Origin: Myxococcales bacterium
GTDB taxonomy: Bacteria > Myxococcota_A > Polyangia > Polyangiales > Polyangiaceae
Length of the DNA: 64,000 nucleotides
Assembly (NCBI GenBank): GCA_016720545.1
Contig: JADKKK010000011.1
Span: forward strand, 124,001-188,000
Direction: 5' to 3'
Shown here: positions 50,242 through 59,344 of the stretch, piece after piece
Layout of the letters: each line of letters opens with the position of its first letter
How positions within the stretch are numbered: position 1 is the stretch's first letter
Made by a program: the position numbers and the translations under genes
The notes under the pieces: generated by a model
Database searches by the model: none
The model's input: the letters and a program-made list of their open reading frames with translations, nothing else
What the model was told of the DNA's origin: nothing

Positions 50242-51174
50242 ATGGTCCCTATCACCCGCACACCGCTGTCGCCTCTGCTGCTCGGGCTCGTGGCGGCCCT
50301 CGTCGCGTGCTCCAGCGGCGCCGTGACGGTGCCGGAGCCCGAGCCCGACGCGGCCACCCCAGCGCCCACCGAGAGCGTCCCCAGCCCGCCCGCGGACAGC
50401 GGCCCGATCGGGTCCGTGGAGGACGCCGGCGCGCCCTCCGACGCCGCGCCCGGCGCGATGGACGCGGCCGACGCGGGCACCCCGCCTCCCTTGCCGATGA
50501 CCAGCCTGGGCGCCCTCGTCATCCTGGGAGACTCGATCAGCGATCGGGGCGGACAGGGCCCGTTCTACTACGAGCTGCTGCGCGCCGACCTCGGCGCAAA
50601 GTTCGGCGCGATCACCTACCGAAGCGCCGCGGAGAGCGGCTCGAAGACGTCGGCGCTCGGCGGCCAGATCGACTCGCTCCCGCGGGGTCTGCCGGGCCCA
50701 GTCGCGGTCTGCATCACGAGCGGGGGCAACGACATGAAGGCCGCGCTGCCCCAGATCGTGCTCGGCGCGGACAGCGTGGCCCGCGCGCAGGTGGTCTCGA
50801 ACGTCGGCGCCGCCCTCACGAAGCTCCTCGCACCCGGCCGCTTCGGCGCAGGCGTCCAGGTGCGCGTGTTCGAGGCGAACGTCTACGACGCCAGCGACGG
50901 GAAGGGCGACTTCGGCAGCCACGGCTGCGCTCTCGGACAGGGGCTCCCGGCCTTCCCGACCGACACCTATTTCGCGAACTGGAACGGGGACATCGGGCGC
51001 GCCGTGGCCTCGCGTGGGCAGGCCCTGACCGACCTCCACGGCTGGTTCCGCGGGCACGGCTACGCGGGCACTCCCAGCTGGTACGCGTCGGACTGCACGC
51101 ACCCGAACACCCTCGGACACGATCAGTTGCGCCGGATGTTCTACCAGGCCATCACCGGGGCGACGCTGCCGTAG
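50242..51174 (+). CDS. SGNH/GDSL hydrolase lipoprotein
   Basis: With ATG 50242 the product has 310 residues. Lipobox VAC is at Cys23, followed by a long Pro/Asp/Ala linker. The hydrolase fold has block I VILGDSISDRGG (Ser98), block III SGGND and block V DCTHPN (Asp284, His287). It is predicted to be an outer-membrane-anchored esterase or acyl hydrolase. Its 3' end overlaps the convergent DUF4340 gene by 23 bases. Confidence 0.85.
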   Translation: MVPITRTPLSPLLLGLVAALVACSSGAVTVPEPEPDAATPAPTESVPSPPADSGPIGSVEDAGAPSDAAPGAMDAADAGTPPPLPMTSLGALVILGDSISDRGGQGPFYYELLRADLGAKFGAITYRSAAESGSKTSALGGQIDSLPRGLPGPVAVCITSGGNDMKAALPQIVLGADSVARAQVVSNVGAALTKLLAPGRFGAGVQVRVFEANVYDASDGKGDFGSHGCALGQGLPAFPTDTYFANWNGDIGRAVASRGQALTDLHGWFRGHGYAGTPSWYASDCTHPNTLGHDQLRRMFYQAITGATLP

Positions 51175-53272
51175 GGCTGGACCCCACCGACGGACGCGCG
51201 CTCGGCGCGCGGAGACCCGCGACGCGTTCGGCGCGCACCGCGAACACGAAGGGGACACCCTCGCGACCGCACAAGACGATCTCCCCCTCGGGAGCGGTCA
51301 CCTGTCGACCGAGGCGGAGGCGCGCGCGCTCGGCCGCGACGCCCGGAGCCGCGGAGAGCGTGACCTCGACGTCCACCGGGGCTTCGCCCGCGTCGGCGCC
51401 GAGCACGCCGGCCCGTGCGACGAAGAGCGGCCGTAGCCCCCCTACGAGCTCGGCGAGAGACGGGCCACCGTCGGCAGGGGCGAGCTTCACGAGCGCGCCG
51501 CCGCGACGCACGACGACCGCGGAGACCCGGGCGGGATCGACGCTGAACAGCGCGCGCGAGACGAGGGGGCGACGCACGAGCTCGATCAGGGCGGACGGCG
51601 CCTCGAACACGCCGGCCTGTCCCCCGAGCGCTCCGAACACCGGCGCCGTGGCGCCAGCGCCGAGCTCGAGGGTCACCTCGGCAGGACCTGCGTCGTCCTC
51701 GAAGACGAGCCGCGCCCCGCAGCTGCTCGAGAGCGCGTGGCGCGGGCTCCGCTCGTCGGCGACCCAACGCTCGGCGCGCGCGCCGACGAGCGCGTTGGCG
51801 GCCGCGACCGCCAGCGCCGTGTCGATCGGGTGGGGGCCCGCCGTCGCGAACCGATAGCCCCCTTCGCGAACGACGCGCTGCGAGCGCCCTTCGCAGAACA
51901 GCTCGTAGGCGCGGAGCGCGCGCGCGCGGGACGACGGGAGGAGCACGAGCGGCCGGGTGAGCGAGCTCGGGGGCGACGCAAGGTCGCCCGCGGTCGCGTC
52001 GAGCTCGACGGTGCGCCCGTCGCCGCGGAGCGCCACGACCTTGCCGTCGACCCGCGAGAAGCGGACCTCTTCGACGATATTTGCATAATGCAAGGTGATG
52101 ACCGCGAGCGGCTCGCCCGCCGCGTTCGCCGCGGCGTTGGCCCCTCGCAGCCCGAGCAGCGCGGTGAGCCACCCGCTGACGGACTCGGACTCGGACTCGT
52201 CAAGATCGCGCGAGCGCGGCGCCCGCTCTCGGAAGCCGCCGCCCTTCCGAGCGATGTCCAGCGTCTCCCCCAGGGCCCGCTTCACGACGATCTCCTCTAC
52301 CTCGTCGGGCCTCGCGAAGAACGCGGCGCGCTCCTCGTACGCGCTCGATGGCCGGGCCAGCACCGCGGCGACGGTGGAGGGCACGCACGCGTACACGGGA
52401 GCGTTGCCGCGCCGCACGACGGCGACCTCTCCCGCTGCGCCGGGGCAAGGCTGCCCGAAGGCCAACGTGGAGCTCGCCCCGGGCGACTCGCGAAGCGAGA
52501 CCACGAGCGAGGGATCCCGCGTCACGGCCTCGCCCACGCTCGGCTCGAGGAACCGCTCGGCGTGGAGACCAGCGAGCGCGCCGAGCGCCGCGTCGGTCGC
52601 CCCCCGAGAGGCGTACGCCCCGCCCGCGCCCAGACGAAAGCGGACCCGCGCCTCCGCCTTCGCGTCGCGCACCAGGCTGAACGTCGCCGCGCCGCGCGGC
52701 GCCAGCGACAGCTCGGCGAGCTCGGCCCCCGAGGCAGCCACGAGGAGCTTGTCGCGGTAGTCGGCGGGTGGCGCGAGGAGGACCGTGACGAGGCGCTGCT
52801 CGACGACGACGGGGCGCTCGCCCCTGACCCGAAGGTAGGCGCCACCTTTGGGCTGCTGGGCCTCGTCGCCGAGCGCGAAGACGTACACGAGGCCGCCCAT
52901 CACGATCTCGCCGCGAGCTCTCGGGCTCGCGAGGCCCGAAGCGACCGCCTCTTCCACGGAACGGAGGGCCACGGCGCTCTCGAGCTCACCGAGGAGGTGG
53001 TCGGCCTGGGCGCCGTCGGCTGGGACGCCACTTCCATGTAGTTTCCACGCATTCGAGGTCGGATCGCGGTCGAGCCCGAGCTCGCCCGACGACGACGACA
53101 GCGAGAGGCGCGTGACCTGATCTCGGCGCCACGAGGGGAAGACGCGGCCGGCGCGGGCCTCGCGCTCCTGCGAGGTCGCGCCGTGATCGCGGAGGAGGAG
53201 CCAGCCCACCGCCACCGAGGCGAGGCCGAGGCCGATCGGCACGATGTGACGGCCGAGCCTCGCGCGGCTCAC
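51152..53272 (-). CDS. DUF4340 protein of a Gld-like ABC system
   Basis: The 706-residue protein starts at GTG 53272 and has one N-terminal transmembrane helix (IVPIGLGLASVAVGWLLL) followed by a large periplasmic region with repeated DUF4340-like units. It is the last gene of the four-gene ABC operon, overlapping the previous one by GTGA. In other bacteria DUF4340 proteins are found beside GldG-type proteins; function unknown. The gene contains the palindrome TTGCATAATGCAA at 52081-52093. Confidence 0.8.
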   Translation of the reverse strand: MSRARLGRHIVPIGLGLASVAVGWLLLRDHGATSQEREARAGRVFPSWRRDQVTRLSLSSSSGELGLDRDPTSNAWKLHGSGVPADGAQADHLLGELESAVALRSVEEAVASGLASPRARGEIVMGGLVYVFALGDEAQQPKGGAYLRVRGERPVVVEQRLVTVLLAPPADYRDKLLVAASGAELAELSLAPRGAATFSLVRDAKAEARVRFRLGAGGAYASRGATDAALGALAGLHAERFLEPSVGEAVTRDPSLVVSLRESPGASSTLAFGQPCPGAAGEVAVVRRGNAPVYACVPSTVAAVLARPSSAYEERAAFFARPDEVEEIVVKRALGETLDIARKGGGFRERAPRSRDLDESESESVSGWLTALLGLRGANAAANAAGEPLAVITLHYANIVEEVRFSRVDGKVVALRGDGRTVELDATAGDLASPPSSLTRPLVLLPSSRARALRAYELFCEGRSQRVVREGGYRFATAGPHPIDTALAVAAANALVGARAERWVADERSPRHALSSSCGARLVFEDDAGPAEVTLELGAGATAPVFGALGGQAGVFEAPSALIELVRRPLVSRALFSVDPARVSAVVVRRGGALVKLAPADGGPSLAELVGGLRPLFVARAGVLGADAGEAPVDVEVTLSAAPGVAAERARLRLGRQVTAPEGEIVLCGREGVPFVFAVRAERVAGLRAPSARPSVGSSPTAASPR

Positions 53273-54903
53273 GGGCCTTCGGCCTTCGGCGCCTTGGGCG
53301 GGCGCGTTCGCGTGCGCGCGCGACCGGATGCGCGGGGCTCGCGGGCCGGGTCCGTCGAGGGCGCGTGGGGCCGCCCCTCGGTCGCCCGTCGGCGGAGCCC
53401 CACGGCGAGTCCGAGGAGCGCGACCGCGAGCGGCATGTAGACGAGCACGTAACGACGGACCTCGCCGCGAGCCTCCTCGGTCAGGGCCGTCCCCGCCGGC
53501 AGCGCGTCGCGCGCGGGCACGTCGAGGATCTCGGGCTTGCTCGCGAGCCACGAGAGCGAGCTCTCGACGAGCAGAGCCGCGCCGCGCAGCCCCCACGTCT
53601 CGCGGAAGTTCGACTCGTGAAGCACCGTCGAAGCCCCGAGCACCACGACGCGTGGGCCGTGGGCCGCGCCCGGGCTCGCCTTGGGTCGCTCGCTCGCCAT
53701 GGCGACGTTGAACGGACCGGAGGCCGACCCGGGCTGCTTCTCGGGCGTCTTCGTCCACGTGGCGGCCCCGTCGAGCAGGGTGAGGCCGAAGGCCTCCGGG
53801 CTGGACACGGCCAGTTCGATGGCCTGCGCGGCCCCGGGCTCGGGGCGATGGGTGAGCGGGCGGGCCAGCTGGATGAGCACGCGCGGAGGCTCCCGGTCGT
53901 CGCGCTTCACGAGGGCGGCGGTGACGGCGTGCGGGCGGGCCTCGACAAAGAAGCGCGCGCCGTACGAGTCCGGCAGCGCGCGGTCGGCGGCGCGCTCCAC
54001 CACGAGCACGTCGCCGAGCCCGATCCCGAACGGCGCGACGACCCGCTCGAGGCCCGTCTTCTCGAGCCCTCCCGGCGCCGGCACGGGGCCGAGCGCGAAC
54101 AGCGCGCTGCCGCCGGTCATGAGGTAGGTCCGAAGCCAATTCTCCTCTTCCGGCGGGAAGGCGCCGCGGGGGCCGGCGACCACGACGACGGCGCAGCCCT
54201 TGTAAGGCTCGAGCGCGCCCAGCGTGGTGGGCTCCACCGAGACGACCTCGTAGTTGTCCTTCTCGAGGATCGACTTGAGAAAGAAGAGCCCCGCCGACGT
54301 CCCGTCACCAAGCTCCGCCTCGCCGTGTCCGCGCGTGAAACAGAGTCGGGTCGGCGCGCCCCCGAGCACGCTGCGGATCGCCAGGGTGAGCGCCTGCTCT
54401 TCGCGCGGGCGCACCTTCCCGTCCTCCTTCTCGGAGGCCTCGTAGAAGTCGGTGGAGTCGAGAAACCAGCGCTTCTCGCCGTGTGCGACCACCACGACGG
54501 CGTCCGTCAGCACGTGGCCGTCTTCGCTCCTGCCCGACTCGATCTTGAAGCGCCGGCGTACGTCCTCGAGGGCGAGCGGATCGTGATCGGGGTCGACGTA
54601 CTTGACGACGAGGTGGGTGGTCTCGCCGCCGTACGCGACGAGCAACTGCGAGAGCGTGTGACGGAGCGGCTCGGCCTGGCCGAGGAGCACCCAGACCTCC
54701 ACCGTGTCGGGCAGATCGCGCAGCGTACGCTTGGTGGCGTCCGTGAGGGTGTAGCGGTGGCTCTCCGTCACGTCCCAGCGGCGGTAGTGACGTGCAGAAT
54801 ACATATTTAGCAACACCGCGAGGACGGCGGCGAAAACGAGGCCGGCGAGCTTCCCTATTTCGTCGGCCCGCAGGCGCGCGCGGGGCCGGGGCGGCCCGCT
54901 CAC
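53269..54903 (-). CDS. GldG-like ABC transporter auxiliary protein
   Basis: The 544-residue protein has one N-terminal helix (KLAGLVFAAVLAVLLNMYSA), the family-typical HYRRWDVTESHRYTLTDATK and RTLRDLPDTVEVWVLL, a GATase/ThuA-like middle (RGHGEAELGDG) and a C-terminal helix (YVLVYMPLAVALLGLAVGL) followed by a basic tail. GldG works with an ABC-2 permease and ATPase; in Bacteroidetes the set supports gliding. GTG start inside the GTGA overlap. AT-rich codon island at 54790-54813. Confidence 0.88.
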   Translation of the reverse strand: MSGPPRPRARLRADEIGKLAGLVFAAVLAVLLNMYSARHYRRWDVTESHRYTLTDATKRTLRDLPDTVEVWVLLGQAEPLRHTLSQLLVAYGGETTHLVVKYVDPDHDPLALEDVRRRFKIESGRSEDGHVLTDAVVVVAHGEKRWFLDSTDFYEASEKEDGKVRPREEQALTLAIRSVLGGAPTRLCFTRGHGEAELGDGTSAGLFFLKSILEKDNYEVVSVEPTTLGALEPYKGCAVVVVAGPRGAFPPEEENWLRTYLMTGGSALFALGPVPAPGGLEKTGLERVVAPFGIGLGDVLVVERAADRALPDSYGARFFVEARPHAVTAALVKRDDREPPRVLIQLARPLTHRPEPGAAQAIELAVSSPEAFGLTLLDGAATWTKTPEKQPGSASGPFNVAMASERPKASPGAAHGPRVVVLGASTVLHESNFRETWGLRGAALLVESSLSWLASKPEILDVPARDALPAGTALTEEARGEVRRYVLVYMPLAVALLGLAVGLRRRATEGRPHAPSTDPAREPRASGRARTRTRPPKAPKAEGP

Positions 54904-55649
54904 GCCCACCTCCACGCGTCGACGACCCTCACGGTGAAGTAGAGCGGGACGACGGTGAGGGTGCCGTAGAAGACGAGCCGACGAGAGTCGATGATGCCGC
55001 TCGAGAGCTCGCTCATCGCGGCCCACACCGACACGTGGGTGCACACCGCGTGCATCGCCGTGCCGGGACGCGCCACGAACTCGCCGACGCCCAGGACGAA
55101 GAGCGCCAGGATCACCAGCGCGGTGAAGACGAGCGCGAGAAACTGGCTCTTCGTCATCGCGCTCATCAGGAGTCCGAGGGAGAGATAGGCGGCGCCTACG
55201 AGCATCACGCCGAGGTACGAAGAGAGCGCGACGTGGAAGTCGAGCGCGCCCGTGCGCTTGAGGATCACCAAGTAGAGGGCCGTCGGCGCCCACATCACCA
55301 CGTACACGGTGAGCGCGCCGGCGTACTTGGCGAGCACCACGGCGCTGGTCGACACCGGCGCCGTGAGCAGCCCCTCGGCGGTGCCGCTGCGCCGCTCCTC
55401 TGCGAAGAGTCGCATCGTGATGGCCGGGACGAGCAGAAAGAGCACGAGGTAGAGCAGGACCGTGTTCCCGAAGAACGCCTGGAGGGGCGTCTCGGACGAG
55501 GCGGCCTGAACCTGCGCGGCGAAGTGGTCGATGAGAAGATAGAAGTGCATGCCCTGCACGAGCAGGAAGACGCACACGAGCACCCACGCGAGCGGCGTGA
55601 CGAAGAAGGAGAAGAGCTCCCGCTTGTAGATCGGCCAGAAGCCCCTCAC
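54900..55649 (-). CDS. ABC-2 type permease (GldF-like)
   Basis: The 249-residue protein has six predicted transmembrane helices and begins with FWPIYKRELFSFFVTPLAWV, a conserved GldF/NosY-type start. RLFAEERRSGTAEGLLTAPV is the typical amphipathic coupling region. GTG start at 55649 overlapping the ATPase stop as GTGA. Confidence 0.92.
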   Translation of the reverse strand: MRGFWPIYKRELFSFFVTPLAWVLVCVFLLVQGMHFYLLIDHFAAQVQAASSETPLQAFFGNTVLLYLVLFLLVPAITMRLFAEERRSGTAEGLLTAPVSTSAVVLAKYAGALTVYVVMWAPTALYLVILKRTGALDFHVALSSYLGVMLVGAAYLSLGLLMSAMTKSQFLALVFTALVILALFVLGVGEFVARPGTAMHAVCTHVSVWAAMSELSSGIIDSRRLVFYGTLTVVPLYFTVRVVDAWRWA

Positions 55650-56656
55650 AGCGGCGTCTCCTCGCTCGACGGCTCGCTGGCTCGCGGCGCCTGGACGGCG
55701 CGGCGATCGCCGGTGAGCTCCGCGAAGACGTCCTCGAGTCGCCCCGTGAGGGGAGACAGCTCGTGGAGGCCGAGCCCCGCTTGCACGAGCGCGCGCGCCA
55801 CCGCCTGCGCGGCGAGCCGGGTCTTGGCCTCGTCTTGCTTCGCCCACACGACCTCGACGCGGAGAGCGTCGGCCTCGATCGCGAACTCCGGCTCGGACTC
55901 GAGCGTGGGGAGCTGGGCGCGAACGCCCGCGATCGCTGCGCGCGCGATCGCCTCGTCGCCGGAGACTCGCACGCGCACGCCGCGCACCCCCCGCTCGGCC
56001 TTCAGCGCGGCGATCGTGCCCTCGGCCACGAGGCGACCTCGCGCGATCACGATGGCGCGCGCACACGTCGCCTCGACCTCGCTGAGGATGTGGGTCGAGA
56101 GCAGCACCGTGTGCGTGCCGCCGAGCCCCGCGATGACCTCGCGGACGTCGCGGATCTGGTTCGGATCGAGGCCAGCGGTCGGCTCGTCGAGGATGAGCAG
56201 CGGCGGATCGGCCACGAGGGCGTCGGCGAGGCCCACGCGCTGCCGGTAGCCCTTCGAGAGGTGACCGATGACCACGTGCGCGACCTCGGTCACCCTCCCC
56301 TTCTCGAGCACGTCGTCCACACGAGCGCGGCGACTCGCGCGCGGCACGCCCCTCAGCTCCGCGCGAAACGCCAGGTACTCGGCCACGCGCATCTCCGGGT
56401 AGAGCGGCACGGTCTCGGGCATGTAGCCCACCTTCGACTTGGCCTCGTGGAGCTCGTCCTCGAGGTCGTGCCCGCACACCCGCACGCGACCCGAGGTGGG
56501 CGCGAGGAATCCCGCGAGCACGCGGAGCGTCGTGGTCTTCCCCGCACCATTGGGCCCCAAAAACCCAACGATTTCACCCTTCTTGACCTGAAAGGAGAGA
56601 TCACGAACCGCCGCCCTGGCTCCGTAGCGTTTCACCAGGTTTTCTACGACGATCAT
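55646..56656 (-). CDS. ABC transporter ATPase (GldA-like)
   Basis: The 336-residue protein has Walker A GPNGAGKTT (Lys40), GYMPETVPLYPEMRVAEYLA, signature LSKGYRQRVGLA and Walker B LLILDEPTAGLDP. A C-terminal extension of about 110 residues follows, as in GldA and NatA-like proteins. It is the first gene of the operon and is divergent from the FGE-like gene. Confidence 0.95.
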   Translation of the reverse strand: MIVVENLVKRYGARAAVRDLSFQVKKGEIVGFLGPNGAGKTTTLRVLAGFLAPTSGRVRVCGHDLEDELHEAKSKVGYMPETVPLYPEMRVAEYLAFRAELRGVPRASRRARVDDVLEKGRVTEVAHVVIGHLSKGYRQRVGLADALVADPPLLILDEPTAGLDPNQIRDVREVIAGLGGTHTVLLSTHILSEVEATCARAIVIARGRLVAEGTIAALKAERGVRGVRVRVSGDEAIARAAIAGVRAQLPTLESEPEFAIEADALRVEVVWAKQDEAKTRLAAQAVARALVQAGLGLHELSPLTGRLEDVFAELTGDRRAVQAPRASEPSSEETPL

Positions 56657-56698
56657 CTTGCGCGGACGTCCTCGCGTGGGGCGCGACCGGGGGGTTAT

Positions 56699-56923
56699 CC
56701 CACGTTTTTTCGATTTCCGGAAACGGGGGACGAGCGCCGCGTCGCGGCACGGGCTTGCGTGCGCGGCTCACGCGGGCGCCGGACGCACGGCGCCCTGCGA
56801 GGATGGCCTCGACAGCTCGACGGACGGCGCGGGTTCCCCTGCCGGCGACGCGCGCGCTCCCGACGAGCCAGGTGGGAGCCCAACAGCCCCACGTTTGTTG
56901 ATCTTCCGGCGACGGGAGCGGAG
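56699..56923. repeat. pair of imperfect direct repeats in the divergent promoter region
   Basis: CCCACGTTTTTTCGATTTCC begins at 56699 and CCCACGTTTGTTGATCTTCC at 56888; both continue with GG, two bases, ACGGG. The match is about 26 of 36 bases. They lie near the starts of the divergently transcribed ABC operon and FGE-like gene and could be a shared regulator site. Confidence 0.5.
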
Positions 56924-56932
56924 AGTCCGCCA

Positions 56933-57967
56933 GTGAGAACCCTCGCCGCTCTCCTCTCCGCGCTGTTCGCCGCGAGCCTGGCCGCGGCGGCTTGCCACCC
57001 GACGGCCTCCGAGTCGAGCTCCGCCCCGAGCGCGCCGCTTCCGCGTGAAGCCGCGCCGCCTCCGGTGACCACGCTTGGGCCCGGGGCCACGAGCTCGCGC
57101 CCGGCAGACCCGAGCCGGGACGAGGACGCGCGCGCGCCCACCGTGGCGACGAGCGACGCGGACGCGAGCGCAGACGCGAACGCGAGCGCGAACGCGAGCG
57201 CCACGCCTCCGCCCGGCATGCGGCTCGTGCCCGGCGGCGAGTTCACCATGGGGGCGGACACGGGCGGCCAAGGGGATGAGCGACCCGCGCACCGCGTGAC
57301 GCTGGCGCCGTTCTGGCTCGACGTGACCGAGGTCACGCACGCGGCCTACGGAGAGTGCGTCGCGGCGGGAGCGTGCCGGCCTCCAGATGCGAAGATCCTC
57401 GCCCGGTTCGGCGGCGTGTTCGTGAGCCCGAAGCGGCCGGTGACGGGCATCTCGTGGGGCGACGCGCGCGCCTACTGCACGTTCCGAGGCGGCCGCCTCC
57501 CGCGCGAGGCAGAGCTGGAGCGCGCTGTCCGAGGCGACGACGGCCGGCGCTTTCCCTGGGGAAGCGAGCCGCCCACGCACGAGCGCACCGTCTTCCAGTC
57601 CAGCACGACCGACGAGGTGGGCACCCACCCGGCCGGTCGAGGGCCATACGGTCACGACGACCTGGCCGGCAACGTGTGGGAGTGGATGGAAGACCTCTAC
57701 GACCCGTTCGCGTACACGCGAGCGGGCGCGTCGCGGGGCGAGCCGGGCACCTGCGACGAGATCTTGGAGGCGCAGCGGAAGCTACGGGCGGATGGCAAGC
57801 AGGGCTTCACGGGCTCGAACCCCATCCCCACGGAGTGCGAGCGCTCGATCCGCGCCGGCGCCTACAACTACGACGCCGACGGCCTCCGCAGCACGAACCG
57901 CGTGCACCACCCCGGGAGCTTCCGCCTCCTCATGACCGGCGTGCGGTGCGCGCGGAGTCTCGGCTGA
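56933..57967 (+). CDS. formylglycine-generating-enzyme-like lipoprotein
   Basis: The 344-residue protein (GTG 56933) has lipobox AAC (Cys21), an Ala/Asp/Ser linker and an FGE-sulfatase domain: PGGEFTMGADTGG, HRVTLAPFWLDVTEVTHAAY, PVTGISWGDARAYCTFRGGR, DLAGNVWEWMEDLYDP and the final FRLLMTGVRCAR. Many lipoprotein FGE-like proteins are not true sulfatase activators, and the catalytic Cys pair of authentic FGE is not evident, so a structural or other role is likely. Confidence 0.85.
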   Translation: MRTLAALLSALFAASLAAAACHPTASESSSAPSAPLPREAAPPPVTTLGPGATSSRPADPSRDEDARAPTVATSDADASADANASANASATPPPGMRLVPGGEFTMGADTGGQGDERPAHRVTLAPFWLDVTEVTHAAYGECVAAGACRPPDAKILARFGGVFVSPKRPVTGISWGDARAYCTFRGGRLPREAELERAVRGDDGRRFPWGSEPPTHERTVFQSSTTDEVGTHPAGRGPYGHDDLAGNVWEWMEDLYDPFAYTRAGASRGEPGTCDEILEAQRKLRADGKQGFTGSNPIPTECERSIRAGAYNYDADGLRSTNRVHHPGSFRLLMTGVRCARSLG

Positions 57968-57977
57968 CCCGCGGTCG

Positions 57978-58445
57978 TCAGCTCCGGATGCGCCAGTTGC
58001 CTACGATCGTACGCCCAAGATCGTCGCAGGTCGGGTCGGTCACGAGCAGCTCGGGGCGACCGGCGCGGCACACGACGATGGTGTTCTGGCGGAACACCCG
58101 GCCGAAGGCGAGCGCCTCTTCCCGGTCCATGCCGTGGACGAGCCACCCGGGCTCGCGCCAGGTGCTGTCGGGGTCTTCCTCGTAGCCCACGCACGCCTCG
58201 ACCCGGTAGCAGCCGAGGATGAGCAGGTCCCGCAGCACCGCGTGCCGCCCCTCGTTCACCTTGCGCGGGAGCAGCATGCTGCGGGGGTTGAACGCGGTGA
58301 GCACCGTGAACGGCCGGGTGAGCAGCTCAGGCAGCGTGGACGGATCGGTCACGGCGTCGCCGTCGAGCGACGCGCGCAGCGGCCCGTTCACCGTGGGCAG
58401 CTCGTAGACGGTCGAGAGGTAGTGGCGCAGGAGGTTGTGGTCCAT
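57978..58445 (-). CDS. DUF3293 protein
   Basis: The 155-residue protein matches DUF3293, with LTAFNPRSMLLPRKVNEGRH (here NPRS in place of the common NPxG/S), GWLVHGMDREEALAFGRVFR and a C-terminal QNTIVVCRAGRPELLV. ATG at 58445 is preferred; the open frame extends upstream without family sequence. Function unknown. Convergent with the FGE-like gene. Confidence 0.78.
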   Translation of the reverse strand: MDHNLLRHYLSTVYELPTVNGPLRASLDGDAVTDPSTLPELLTRPFTVLTAFNPRSMLLPRKVNEGRHAVLRDLLILGCYRVEACVGYEEDPDSTWREPGWLVHGMDREEALAFGRVFRQNTIVVCRAGRPELLVTDPTCDDLGRTIVGNWRIRS

Positions 58446-58568
58446 GGCGCTCTCGCTAGTACCTCGATTCCGCCACGTCGAGGTGCGCGGGTTTGGCGGC
58501 ACCCCAACAAACTGGAGCGGCCTCGAGCCGATCAGCGGGCGCGCGCTGAACTTGGGCGCGCGAGAACG

Positions 58569-59300
58569 CTAGCCATCGAAGCGGTAACCCACGCCCCGCA
58601 CGGTGAGGAAGTGGCGCGGGCTCGCGGCGTCGACCTCGAGCTTCTGGCGGAGCTGCTGGAGGAAGTTGTCGATCGTGCGCGGGGTGCCGTGGTGGTTCGG
58701 CCCCCACACGGTGCGGAAGATGTCGTCGCGTGAGAGCGCCTTGCCACGGTTCGCGACGAGACACATGAGCACGTCGAACTCGGTCGCCGTGAGCTCGACG
58801 TGCTCGCCACCGCGCTTGACCGCGCGCGCCGACACGTCGACCTCGACCGACGAGAAGCGCACGACGTCGGCCCGCGGCGCGACCGCCCGACGCCGCAGCG
58901 CTACGCGGACACGTGCGAGCAGCTCCGCGAGACTGAAGGGCTTCGCGACGTAGTCCTCCGCGCCGAGCTCGAGCCCGGTCACCTTGTCCATCTCGCCGGT
59001 GCGCGCGGAGAGCACGATGATGGGGACCACGATGCCCTCGCGCCGCAGCTCGTGGATGACTTCGAAGCCGTTCTTGCGGGGCATCATGACGTCGAGCAGC
59101 ATCAGGTCGGGCGGCTCGGCGCGAATGAGGGCGAGGGCCTTCTCGCCGTCGTCGGCGGACGTCACGCGGTAGCCCTCGGCCTCGAGGTTTATCCGCAGCC
59201 CAAGGGCGATGCTCGGATCGTCTTCCACGACCAGCACGTGCCGCCCCTCCAGGCCGTGGGGCCCTCGGCCTGCCTGATCGCCCTCGGGAATCGTTGCCAC
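58569..59300 (-). CDS. PhoB/OmpR-family response regulator
   Basis: The 243-residue protein has a receiver domain with Asp27, Asp28, phospho-acceptor Asp70 (LMLLDVMMPRKNG) and Lys120 (YVAKPF), and a C-terminal winged helix with ELTATEFDVLMCLVANRGKA and RTIDNFLQQLRQKLE. It would bind DNA direct repeats and is paired with the histidine kinase encoded 44 bases upstream in the same orientation. Confidence 0.95.
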   Translation of the reverse strand: MATIPEGDQAGRGPHGLEGRHVLVVEDDPSIALGLRINLEAEGYRVTSADDGEKALALIRAEPPDLMLLDVMMPRKNGFEVIHELRREGIVVPIIVLSARTGEMDKVTGLELGAEDYVAKPFSLAELLARVRVALRRRAVAPRADVVRFSSVEVDVSARAVKRGGEHVELTATEFDVLMCLVANRGKALSRDDIFRTVWGPNHHGTPRTIDNFLQQLRQKLEVDAASPRHFLTVRGVGYRFDG

Positions 59301-59344
59301 CCCGCGAGCCTACCCTAACGGCGGCGCGCCGCGGGGAAGTCGGC

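Noticed and set aside
48240..51857. A 1205-codon plus-strand open frame
   Set aside because: It crosses the tandem repeats and runs antisense to three well-supported genes; it is a by-product of GC-rich codons.
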